DNA from: Dipteronia dyeriana
Lineage: Eukaryota; Streptophyta; Magnoliopsida; Sapindales; Sapindaceae
Direction of reading: 5' to 3'
DNA length: 64,000 bases
Assembly (NCBI GenBank): GCA_032871835.1
Contig: CM065297.1
Span: forward strand, 17,529,098 to 17,593,097
Part shown: positions 35,821 through 45,898 of the stretch, piece by piece
How the letters are laid out: each line of letters opens with the position of its first letter
Position numbering within the stretch: the stretch's first letter is position 1
Program-made: the position numbers and the translations under genes
Notes under the pieces: generated by a model
What the model was told of the DNA's origin: nothing
What the model saw: the letters and a program-made list of their open reading frames with translations, nothing else
Databases searched by the model: none

Positions 35821-36280
35821 TTTTGGGAGGAAAATTCAAATTCGTCCCTAAAGAGTACCTATTGTGACGAAACATAAATACAATAAAAAAATTATCATTT
35901 TGGGACGAAATCTATACTATTGGGACGATTTATTTCGTCCATATAAAAATCTATAAGGACAAAATAAATCGTCCTAATAGTATATCTATTGGGACGAAAC
36001 TATTTTTTGCCAAAAGCATATCTATTGAGACAAAAATATTTCGTCCCAACTGATACACTATTGGGACGATTTATTTTGTCTATAGGAAAGATGAAATATT
36101 TTCGTCCCAACAAATACATTATTGGGACGATTTATTTTGTCTATAGGGAAGAAATAAATCGTCCCTATAGATTTTTTAAGGTGACGAAATAATTCATCCC
36201 AATAGATAGTGACGAAATAAATCATCCCAATAGTATATCTATTGGGACGAAAGTATTTCATCCCGAAAGAAAAAGAGAGG
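35821..36280. repeat. Subterminal GGGACGAA repeats of the CACTA (left side, after B)
   Basis: About a dozen copies of TATTGGGACGAA and its inverse TTCGTCCCAATA, often paired as TTGGGACGATTTATTTCGTCC palindromes. Such repeats are the binding sites for the DNA-binding transposition protein in known CACTA elements. Here the motif is GGGACGAA. Confidence 0.82.
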
Positions 36281-36380
36281 AAAAAAATCATTTTAAAATC
36301 GTGACCTAGCAGCCACCACATCATGACACACACTAGCACACCTATCTATTATAACCCTTCCATCACTTTCTTTGTTGAGT

Positions 36381-36428
36381 GTTGAACTCGTGACCCAACA
36401 TGCAATGGCAGCCTTTACCAATGGACCA
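36381..36428 (-). repeat. tRNA-derived SINE-like fragment (minus)
   Basis: On the minus strand, TGGTCCATTGG followed about 40 bp later by GGTCACGAGTTCAAC resembles the A and B boxes of the RNA polymerase III promoter in plant SINEs. No poly-A or poly-T tail or target duplication is clear. It sits in the middle of the CACTA. Confidence 0.35.
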
Positions 36429-36589
36429 CATGTTTCAATTCGTCAATAATTACACAATATTTATATATAACCTGTATAGGTTGTTAAATTTTCATTGATA
36501 AATTTAAATCAACCTCTTATTGGATAAAACAATCATTTGATAAATTTAAATGTTGATTAGTAAATTTTATTCCACTAATTAAAATTTTA

Positions 36590-36665
36590 ATTTCAGTGAT
36601 GGTTGTGCACCTCCCTTCCACACCTAGTGGTCAGGGGTTCGAGTCCCAACATATGTATTTTCAAG
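36590..36665 (+). repeat. tRNA-derived SINE-like fragment (plus)
   Basis: GGTTCGAGTCC (36636-36646) is a perfect B-box match, preceded by CACCTAGTGG. The rest does not fold as a tRNA, so I call it a SINE or tRNA relic rather than a gene. Confidence 0.35.
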
Positions 36666-37200
36666 CATGTGTGGGGAGTTTTCTCTCGGTTTGTGGGAGT
36701 AGCCTTCTCTTCGGTTGTGAGAGTTGTAGTCCATATGTAACCTATTATAAAATAATAAACATATATATTATAAAATTTTAATTTCTATTGGGATGATTAT
36801 TTTTCATCTTTTTACATTCAATGGCGTAGAGCTGAAACCATTACACTTAACAACTTCAACTTTGATAAATAATGCAAAACTATTTAAATACAATGTAAAT
36901 ATGTTATTAATTTTTTTTATTAATACCAAAATTAAAAGTATACTGAACAAATTTTAAAAAAATATTATTAGATAGTTTAAATTGATTCTAGTAATCTTTA
37001 TGATTATTTTGTATGACTATTAAAAAACTTTTATTGGATAATATTTTATTAAACTATTGGATCAACGGTTACAAGAACGAATAATGAATGCAACTCCCAC
37101 TTAAGTAGAGATTTCTTCCCATATTTGTGAGTTTATGAGTAAAATTAGACTCAAATATTTATCACAAAAGAGAAGAAAAAGTGTCCATATACGTTGGTAA
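36666..37200. other. AT-rich middle of the CACTA
   Basis: This contains no GGGACGAA repeats and no ORF of note. It separates the two blocks of subterminal repeats. It could be the remnant of the original internal region or another old insertion. Confidence 0.4.
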
Positions 37201-37204
37201 AGGT

Positions 37205-38457
37205 GACTAAGAATTTTTTTTGTCCCAATAACCAAATAATCGTCCCTTTAGACCTGTTGGGATAAAAAAAAATTCGTCCCAAATTACATCACCTCAGGTG
37301 GGTCGCAATAGGTTCTTTAGGACGAAAATTAAAATTCGTCCTTAAAGATTATCTATATGGACAAAATAATATAAGGACAATTTTTTTGTCCCCTTTTGAT
37401 AATATATTGGGATGAAATTTTTCGTCCCTTTTGACAACCTATAGGAACAGAATTTGCATTTTTGTCCCCTCTTATTAACATGTAGGGATGAAATATTTCA
37501 TCCCGTTAAATAATTTTTCCGTCACCTTTGACAACCTATAGGGACGAAATATTTCAAACCTTTAATAATTTTTTCGTCCCTATAAATATCTATAGGGACG
37601 AAATTTGAAAAAAAAAACTCGGTTCATTTGGAACCCTAATCTTTTTAAAAAAAAAATCATATATTTTCAAATGAAAGGGTTTATCGTTAATCGTACATGG
37701 AATAAAGAGATTTTCTTTACATTTTTTAATTTTATAGACAAATGTAATATTTGAATTCTTATCACAAAGGGAAGGATAAATGCACAACAACTTTTCTAAA
37801 AAGTGGTTTTGAATTTTATATATATATATATATATATATAATTTTTCATAACTTTTTGAATTAATCTATAGTAATTAATATAAATAGTGAAGCAAAATTA
37901 ATTTTGATCTGTTTCTTAAGAAAAACTTGAAAAAAATGAAAAATATAATCATGATAAATCGTTATCTCCAATAAATATTATTTTTCTCATAATAAAATAA
38001 CCTTTATAATTTTATTTTATTTTCTTTCTAAAAAAAATGTCAATTTTTTAGGGACGAATAATTTTCATCCCAATAGACATCCTCTAGAATGATTTATTTC
38101 GTCCCAATATATATCCTATTATGACAAATTATTTTTGTTCCTAAAAATATCGTTCATTTTACACTTTTTATGGACGAATATTTTTTTCGTCCAAATAGAC
38201 TTTCTATTGGGACAAATATTTTTCGTCCCTAAAAGTCCCATTGGGTTTGTCCTCTTTAGGGATGGATAATTTGTTTCGTCCCAATAAACGTTATATGACG
38301 ATTTTTTTCATCCTTAAAGGTTTATTTTAGGTTTGAAATTTTCAGAGACTAATATGTTATTGCGTCCCAATAGACGTTCTATTGGGACGAATAAATTTCG
38401 TCCCAATAAATTTTGTCCCAATAAATTTCATCCCTATAGCCCAGTTTTCTTGTAGTG
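37205..38457. repeat. Right subterminal region and terminus of the CACTA
   Basis: Some 25 copies of GGGACGAA/TTCGTCCC variants lead up to the terminus CCCAGTTTTCTTGTAGTG. At 37225-37310 a stretch repeats the left subterminal region, including CCTCAGGTGGGTCGCAATA, in direct orientation and without the CACTA end. A (TA)n tract lies at about 37819-37842. Confidence 0.85.
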
Positions 38458-38697
38458 CTTGGACAAATTGTGGGCACTTTAAAGCTTTGTGAGAACTACT
38501 CTTTCAACATACTACCTCTAAATTTTGTCGCGATCATACCTCTTACTGTGGGTACTGCTTATGATCCACCCACTAGCGTTTCCAACTGTCATTTGCTGGG
38601 GGTGTTTTAGATGTGGGATCCACTTCGAAATTCTTTTGTAGTCTGTTCATGAGGGTTCCTCGAAGTTAAGTTCTAGCCCCCTCCTTCTAGCACCAAT
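38458..38697 (-). other. Leader and PBS of element A
   Basis: On the minus strand the PBS ATTGGTGCTAGAAGGAGGG (38697-38679) follows the LTR. The leader then matches B at 17109-17340, for example GGAACCCTCATGAACAGACT. Homology resumes beyond the CACTA at 16094, which confirms the insertion point. Confidence 0.85.
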
Positions 38698-38988
38698 TGT
38701 TGATGGTAATTTTTGGATCGTTGAAAATTCAACCTCTAAACATTAACATGTAGGTAGATTGAAGCTTTAACCTGTCTAGGTTGAATAATCAAAACCTCTT
38801 TCTCCACGTGGATGTGATACTATTTATTCGTATTTGTGAATGATAATATAGAAAAGTAGAAAATAAAAGATAAATCAAGCATAACATATGTTTTACGTGG
38901 TAAAACCCCAAGATGGGAAAACACCCACGGTTGCTGGTGACGACGAGAAGAAATCTACCACACATTGTTCCTCTTTTTTTTTATCCTA

Positions 38989-39020
<32 letters not shown>

Positions 39021-39746
39021 TTTGTCTATCTGTGTGTCTTTTTTTATATCTCTTGTGCAATGAGATTATGGGTCTATTTATATGTGCATAGAACCCTAAT
39101 CTTTGTTATACATATAAGGAAATGTGGTAGTGTTTAATCAAGACTTGTTACTTGTTTAAGTCATCTTTGTCTTCTTTCCTGTTTTGGAGATCTTATGCAT
39201 TGAATTAGAATCTTATTAGGATTCTAGTTGAGTAGTCCATTTAGGACTTGTTTCTTGATTGGTGTGCAATCTTCTAGAAGAGCTGAATTATTGTTTGATC
39301 TTGACTCTATGATATGTAAGGGGAAATAGTAATATTTCCTTATTGGAATGTGGTTATGGATTCCTTGTTTGAGTAAGATCATTCTTCTTCGTATTTATGT
39401 CGTAGTTGAACTTATGTTACTGTCTTGATTGAGCATCTTTTGACCAACCATTTCTCATCCCGACTAGGTCTTTTTTCCCGGTCGGTTTTATTACCCCGAT
39501 CGGGTTTAAACCTATCTTAGCTGTTCGGTTCAGTTTGACCGCCCCAGCTTGTAACATCAATTATGACTTGATCAAATGTTAACCAATTGACTTTCCCGAC
39601 TGTGCTTATTTTACCCGATCGGTTTATCCAACCGTTCGTTAATCACTAGAGACTATTTTTCTTCAATGATGACATGGCCTGCCATATATTCTGGATTATC
39701 CGCTATCTTTGTTGATATGTCATGCTACTGAAAAATCCCTATAACA
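38698..39746 (-). repeat. 5' LTR of element A (right boundary)
   Basis: 1049 bp. The minus-strand reading runs TGTTATAGGG to CCATCAACA. It has a TATA box (TATAAATA, complement of 39075-39082), a (CT)n tract at 38990-39015, and the shared block near 38897-38945 (reverse complement of CGTGGGTGTTTTCCC... and GGGGTTTTACCACGTAAAA). Its start resembles the LTR of B (TGTTATATG) more than it resembles the other LTR of A. Confidence 0.85.
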
Positions 39747-41178
39747 GGGTGCAAGTGGGTATATAAGAGGAATGGATGGGAAAGTAGAAACCATTAAAGC
39801 TAGATTAGCAGCTAAAAGTTTCACACAGAAGAAAGATATCGAGTATGAGGAAACCTTCTCTCATGTGGTCATTCTTAAATTCATTAGGAAACTCTTATCC
39901 ATTGCATCATCTCTAGACCTGGAGATTTGGCAAATGGACGTCAAGACAGATTTCCTAACGGAAGTTTTGATGAAAGCATCTATATGATGCAACTAGAAAG
40001 ATTCACTGAAAAAAGCCAAGAGGAAAAGGTATGCAAGTTACAAAGATCCATATATGGATTGAAGCATGCATCCAAATCCTGAAACATAAGGTTCAATCAA
40101 TCTGTGAAAAGTTTTGGATTTATTCAAAATATTTATGAACCCTGTGTAAACAAAAGGATCAAAGGTAACAAGTTGATTTTCGTAATTCTTTACGTTAATG
40201 ATATACTACTCATCGGAAATGATGTAGGTGTATTGACATCAGTAAAAGAATGGTTAGAAAAACAATTTGATATGAAGGACTTAGGAGAAGCAAGTTATAT
40301 TCTTGGTATCTAAGTAATAACTGATAGAAAGAATAAAATGATTGCATTATCCCAAGCTTCATACATAGATAAAATCTTGTCTAGGTTCTCCATACAAGAT
40401 TCCAAGAAAGGTATGCTACCTTTCATACGTGGAATCAAACTTTCTAAGGAACAAGTTCCTAAGAATGAGCATGAAGAGCAATTCATGAGTAGGATTCCAT
40501 ATGCTTTGGAAATTGAAAGTCTCATATATTCAATGTTCTGTACTAGATCTGATATTTGTTTTATTATTGGCAAAGTTAGTAGGTTTCAATCAAAACCTGG
40601 TCTTGATCACTATACGGCAATCAACTATATTTTCTAGTATCTTAGGAGAACGAGAGATTATATATTGGTATACTATGGAGGGGATTTAATTCCCGTTTGG
40701 TATACAGATTCTGGCTTCTAGTCGGATTTTGACTATAGGAAATCCACATCAGGATCTGTGTTTACTCTTAGAGGAGGCGCAGTCATATGGAGGAGTATCA
40801 AGCAATCTTACATTGTTGATTCCACCATGGAAGCTGAGTATGTTGCTGCATGCGAAGCTGCTAAAGAGGTTGTCTGGCTCCATTAATTCTTGATTGGCTT
40901 GAAAATGGTTCCTCATGCAGATAAGCAGATCACTATTTGCTATGACAACAGTAAAGCATTGGCTAATTCGAGAGAACCAAGAAGTCATAAGAAAGGGAAA
41001 CACATTGAAATGAAGTATCACCTTTTGACGAAAATTATGAATAGGGGTGACGTGACGATTACCAAGATCACGTCAGTAAAACATCTAATGGATCCCTTCA
41101 CAAAGGCTCTACCATATAAGAGTTCTGATGAACAACTAGAGAATATGGGGATGAGAGATATGACACACTTGCTATAGA
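39747..41178 (+). pseudogene. C-terminal pol of an Angela-like Ty1/copia element F (broken)
   Basis: Starts abruptly at GCKWVYKR, an inner reverse-transcriptase motif, directly at the edge of the LTR of A. Frame changes follow. Recognisable blocks are RLAAKSFTQKKDIEYEETFS, IWQMDVKTDFL, KLQRSIYGLKHASKS, the catalytic YVND (usual YVDD) in ILYVNDILLIGND, the DLGEASYILGI block, LSQASYIDKILSRF, RSDICF, then RNase H with STSGSVFTLRGGAVIW, STMEAEYVAACEAAKE, CYDNSKALANSREPRSH and DPFTKALP. Several in-frame stops (near 40081, 40313, 40637, 40720, 40885) and frameshifts are present. Gag, protease and integrase are missing to the left, where A lies. Confidence 0.88.
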
Positions 41179-41191
41179 GCAAGTGAGAGAT

Positions 41192-42615
41192 TGTTAGGAT
41201 TATGTTCAACAGCAAGAGTGTAATAATGTGTTTGATAATCTTTTCATATTAATACAGTGATTTTTAGTATAACATATCTTATAGCATTTATAGTTTAATT
41301 ATTATAATTGTCATAAGTAAATAATCATAAGGTCAAAAGACTATGAGAAATAAAGAATTATTTGTACATCTGGATATGTATGAGGTAGACGCAATTCTTT
41401 AGTTAGTCTTAAATAATATTCACATCTTAAGATAAAGGTTGGGCACATTTACTTTGTTAAAGTTGTAAATTTTTTTCTAGCATTTGAGTGGGAACAAATA
41501 TGTTATGATGAGTCTAAAATCATCATCAAAGTGTGGTGTCGTTGGGCAAAAGAATCTAGTACATTAGGTGCAATGAATAGGATCACAGTGAAATACTTTA
41601 TCCAAAACCGTTAATGGATAAAAGTTTTCAGTTGAGAACAATCGGAGAGTCTATCTCAATCTTGAGATAAATGATGAACTTATGGTTACAAGTGTTATCA
41701 TTTGAGCTATCAATGAGTACGATTATACAGCATAGTCTATCTTCGATAGTTTGGTGGTATACATTTGTTAATTGATAAAGGACTTCATTTATAGATATGG
41801 ACATCGTGGCTCCATTTATAGATATTGGATATCAAATCTTAATGTTAAGTTTTCAATAATGTCTATTGAAGTATAGCTTTTGGGACAAGTCAAAATATCC
41901 AAGTTCAAAATGTGCTCATATGAGTAAATATGGTAACTAGGAGAGCTATAGTCGATCTATGAGCTCTTGGCGATTATTGGTGTTTTTCAGGAGGATACAC
42001 TTTTTCCAATAAGGTTGTCTAGGGTACGAATAGTGGTGAAAGTTTGGGCCGGCCCGGCCTGTTTTGGCACAGCTTTCCGGGCCAATTGGGCGTGCCGTAC
42101 CAGGCCCGACCTGTTTTGGAAAATAGGGGCCCGGCACGGCACGTGGGCACGGCCATGGCAGGCCGTGCCGTGTCGGCCTGCGTGCTTGCTAGGCGAGCCA
42201 AACGGGCTGGCCAACTTTAACTTAATTAAAAATATATATATATATAATTTATTAATAATATCATAGAGTATTGGGATGTGACCCATAACCCTTGTCCAAG
42301 TAAGTATGTTTTCTTTTACTTTTTCCTCATTTATATATAGGTTATATCTCTATTCATTCTTCTTATTTATCCGATGTGAGATGTGGGATGTGGGATTTAG
42401 GATTGAATTTCCATTTCCATTCATTGGTACAAGTATATAACATAATGATATTCTCTTGAGTCCATTTTTTTTTTAATCTAAATATGGAAAACATAAAGAG
42501 AATTGGGTGGTTTATTCAAATTAAATAGTGGTTTTGTTAAAAAAAATCAAATAAACCATCTATTGATATTATATTATTATACAATAATTTTCATATTTTC
42601 CATCTATGATCAAAA

Positions 42616-42665
<50 letters not shown>

Positions 42666-44701
42666 CATTAAATATCATTCACATAGTATTCTTCTCTAAT
42701 CTTGGTTATAGTAATTGTTTATAATCATAGTTGTATTTAATCTCATATTCCACATCGGATAAATAAGAGTATTGAAGAGAGGTCTAATTAATATAAAAAG
42801 GAAGAAAGAAAAATGAAAACTTATTTATCTAAACAACGGTTATGAACCATGGTTCAATACTTTTTAATATCATTTATCTTTAAAACATTTTTTTTTATAA
42901 ATAAAATGTTTTTTTTAATTTTTTTTATATAAAAATGGGCCGTGCCGGCCTGCCGTGCCGACAGTTGGGCATGGCACGCCGGCCAGGTGTGCCTGGCCGG
43001 GCCGGCACGGTCCATCATTGTGGGTCATGCCTGGCACGGCACGCCCCCTAGGCGGGCCGTGCTAGGCACGATCTGCCTTCCTTGGCAGGTCGAGCGGGCC
43101 GGCCCATATTTACACCACTAGGTACGAATGAGGAACATTAACTTATTCTATCTTTATTTAAGAGTTCAATTTTAGTTCTTTAGTAGAATGAACTAAAATT
43201 AATAGATTGAACCTAAGTGAATCATTTGTTGATTGTGATTAGGTCATGTCTACTAGAGCTTAAATTTAGATAGCCCGCCAAGATCCCCAATCCATACGAA
43301 CTTTTAAGGATCACTTGATATATTCTATCAGACCAATTTCTGGGTCCATCTAGAATTGTTTTTGGATTTCAAAATCCAAAAGTTTTGGAGAGGTACAGTT
43401 ATATGTGATCAAGACAAGCGATAACTCTTCAAGTACCTAGAATAGGCGGCCAAGGATGAGGGAATCCTTGGATGGCCGTAATGGGGTGCGATTAGCATTC
43501 CAATAATACATTAAGAATATAATTTGTATATTTTAATTAAATGGATTGTTAAATTATATTAATGTTTTAATTTAAGGCATATGGACATGTTTCCTTTTTA
43601 GTAAGAATGAGTCTAGTTCGCATGTGGACTTTTTATTAAAGTCCACTGGATTTAATAAAATAGAAAAACAATATATTGCTCATACTATAGGTTTGGGCAG
43701 CAAGGCTAAGGATATTAGCCTAATATATTATTTTTTATTATTTAATTAAATGAAAATTAATTAATTATTTAAAAGTCAAAATCTTTTTCTAAGTAGAAGA
43801 AAGTCTCCTAGTATCATACTATTGTAGGTAGTCTGATAAGTATCAAAGACTTTATTTGATCAGTAGATAAATCGAAGGAATTTATTTATCTAGTCAAATT
43901 AGGAAGTTTTTGATATCCATTAAAACTATATTTGACAATTTTTTTAAAATTATGAAGTTTTTGATAAAGTCACAATTAATTTATATTCAAAAATTTATTA
44001 TTGGATAATACAATAATGAGTCGGAATAAAGTAGAATTTCAAAAATTGATCGGAGTTGTGGTGGAAAACAAGTCCACCTTGTGAGAGGATTTTTTGCCAC
44101 AACATAAATCCTTCTTGTGTGATGATTAAGCCACTTATATATATACCTATTGAAAATTCGGCCAAGCCTAAGTTTTTGGAGTGTGAAGTTTTTTATTATT
44201 TTACTTTCCTTAAAAAAAAGATAAAAAAACTTCATCCAACTCGTTGTGTGAAGAATTCGGCCAAGCACAAAGAAAAGAGGGAACATTTTTGTTTTCAATA
44301 GTACACTAGTATCCTTTATATTAAAAGGTTTTGTGTACAACATCGAATCGGGTTCACGAGAGTTTCAATCAATACATTGAGAATTCACAAGTGACCAAAC
44401 GTTCTTCGCTTTTCTCTCGGAGGATTATTGTGACTAACAAAAGAAAAAGGCTTTTTGTTTTCCATCCTTAGATACACAATTCAAAGAAAAGGAGTCCACA
44501 CACCTAGGTGATTCATGTTCATGATTGGATTGGAAGATCTTACGGATTCAATTCAGCACAACATCAATCACCACGTGAAAAAGGTACGATACCTTTTATT
44601 TATATGTTAATTAATCAAGGGTTAAGATCCATTCTTTTTTTAAAAAAAAAATTAAATATACAAATCGATATTTTCGCTTCTGCCGTGTGTTTTCTCCTAC
44701 A
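41192..44701 (+). repeat. 3' LTR of element F, split by a hAT element
   Basis: It follows pol and a GAGAGAT purine stretch, starting TGTTAGGATT. The probable end is TTTCTCCTACA at 44701, about 2.4 kb after removing the hAT. The end is less certain than the start because no partner LTR is in the window. It contains a roughly 40-bp ATTCGGCCAAGC... segment twice (near 44155 and 44257). Confidence 0.62.
42031..43120. mobile_element. Non-autonomous hAT transposon
   Basis: Termini TAGTGGTGAAAGTTTGGGCC (left) and TAGTGGTGTAAATATGGGCC (right, reverse-complemented) are imperfect inverted repeats. The 8-bp target duplication GGTACGAA (42023-42030 and 43121-43128) is exact. Both subterminal regions are strikingly GC-rich, with many GGCCGTGCC/GGCACGGC motifs, against an AT-rich centre with a (TA)n tract at 42619-42662. 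There is no transposase ORF, and the length is 1090 bp. Confidence 0.93.
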
Positions 44702-45542
44702 CTAGGGAGATGAAAAGAATTTTTCCATTCAGAGAGATAAATATTCTGTGTCTCGAATAACATTTGTTCCCCGGGACTGACGCTTGATGATATTGAAGTT
44801 TTAAGGTTTCCCAAAGGATAAAATATTTTGAGTCTTAAGTCATGTCTGTCCCTAGGGACCGATTGACCTTGGTCATTGGGATCTGCAGAAATGGTTCTTT
44901 GGGCCTACGGCCGACATTACAGTAGTAGTTTTTTCTTTTAGATTAATCAAAAGAAACTGTTTTGACCCTTCAGTCACGCTTGTCTCTAGGGACCGACTCA
45001 ACTTGGTACCTTGGGACCAATCGAAAATGGTATATGCGACTGATCAAAATAGTTCTTTGAGCGGAGGCTGACATTACGGACAGGTCTTGCGAATTATCAA
45101 AGGACATAATATTTCAAGTCCTGAGTCTTGTCTTTAGGGACTGACTTAACTTGTTACCTAAGGACCGATCAAAATTGTTACTTGTGACTGATCGAAATTG
45201 TTACCAATGACTAAGACTGACATTACGAATCGATTGTGATTTTAAGTCCTGAGTCACGCTTGTCTCTAGGGACTGACTCAACTTGGCACCTAGGGACCGA
45301 TCAAAATTTTTACCTTGGACATATCGAATTGTTACCTAAAACAGATGCTGGCGTTACAGATAGCTTGGCGGTATCCCAAGACATGGGCATTTATTGCAAC
45401 GTAATGTATGGTCTAGGTTCATGTAAATGTCCTTCGAGATGTGGTAACAGTTGCTCTATGTAATGATGAGTGTTATTCCCATTAAATTTGGGACTGTTAG
45501 GTTCAAATCCGATATAACGGTTGATATAAGAAGCCTTGGTGA
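44702..45542 (+). other. Upstream region of gene G with a ~134-bp tandem repeat
   Basis: A TGTCTCTAGGGACCGACTCA-type block recurs at 44852, 44986, 45134 and 45266 (spacings 134, 148, 132). Each unit also has GACCGATCAAAAT and GACATTACGG motifs. The array ends about 170 bp before a TATA box. It probably belongs to the element that carried gene G. Confidence 0.7.
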
Positions 45543-45771
45543 TATATAAATAGTGAAGGTTATTCCCACTAATGTCCAGTCTTGCTTATTTTGATTTTCA
45601 CAAACCCTAAGAGAAAAATCTTCCTTTCTCTTAGATTTTCCAGAAATCCGAGTTTCTTGGTCGTCTATACCACCGAGAAGGTTCACATTCTCCTTCTATC
45701 TTTCATCACTTGACCGAACTCCAAAGGTCCTCAACCTGTTTCTTGAAATATTGATCTTCTTTTTATTTTAG

Positions 45772-45806
<35 letters not shown>

Positions 45807-45898
45807 GAAGAAAAAACAATCGGGGTAACAATCTTGACTTATATATATATATATATATTTGAATTCACATCATTCACATAAATCGAATTTTTCTCTTC
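45543..45898 (+). promoter_or_regulatory. TATA box and 5' UTR of gene G, cut off by element E
   Basis: TATATAAATA at 45543-45552 is followed by a CT-rich leader with CAAACCCTAAGAG. After E is removed, the next sequence with coding sense on this strand is gene G at 54526. I infer that this was its promoter. The AT-rich flank with a TCGAATTTTTCT end (about 45770-45898) recurs after E at 54209-54298. Confidence 0.4.

Larger units (their letters stand above)
16095..38457. mobile_element. CACTA (En/Spm-type) DNA transposon, non-autonomous, carrying nested B and C
   Basis: The left end is CACTACAAGAAAAAAGGC and the right end, reverse-complemented, is CACTACAAGAAAACTGGGC. Both are followed by dense subterminal repeats of GGGACGAA. 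The 3-bp target duplication is CTT (16092-16094 and 38458-38460). Outside both ends the sequence continues as the interior of element A, which confirms the borders. Without B the element is about 2.77 kb. No transposase (TnpD/TnpA-type) coding remains, so it needed one in trans. Confidence 0.92.
2005..39746 (-). mobile_element. Element A: LARD-like gypsy-type retrotransposon, split by nested insertions
   Basis: The right LTR (38698-39746) has a PBS-like sequence on its left. The left LTR (2005-2815) has a polypurine tract on its right. Together they define a minus-strand element whose own internal sequence is 2816-2886, 9365-16094 and 38458-38697, about 7 kb. None of it contains recognisable gag, protease, integrase or reverse transcriptase. 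It is colinear with element B: the 188-bp array, the 38-bp array and the small ORF occur in the same order. D sits near its 3' end and the CACTA in its leader. The two LTRs are related but far more different than a pair copied from one template should be, and no target duplication is visible. The element may therefore be a recombinant of two family members. Confidence 0.7.

Noticed and set aside
36636..36646. Possible intact tRNA gene at GGTTCGAGTCC
   Set aside because: The upstream sequence cannot form anticodon and D arms of tRNA length; kept only as a SINE-like fragment.
41967..42286. Overlapping 99-residue ORFs in the GC-rich hAT end
   Set aside because: They cross the transposon border and arise from low-stop GC-rich repeats; no transposase motif.
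45500..45510. GGTTCAAATCC, a perfect tRNA B-box match
   Set aside because: No acceptor stem, A box at the right distance or cloverleaf fold around it; it lies just before the TATA box of gene G and is probably coincidence.
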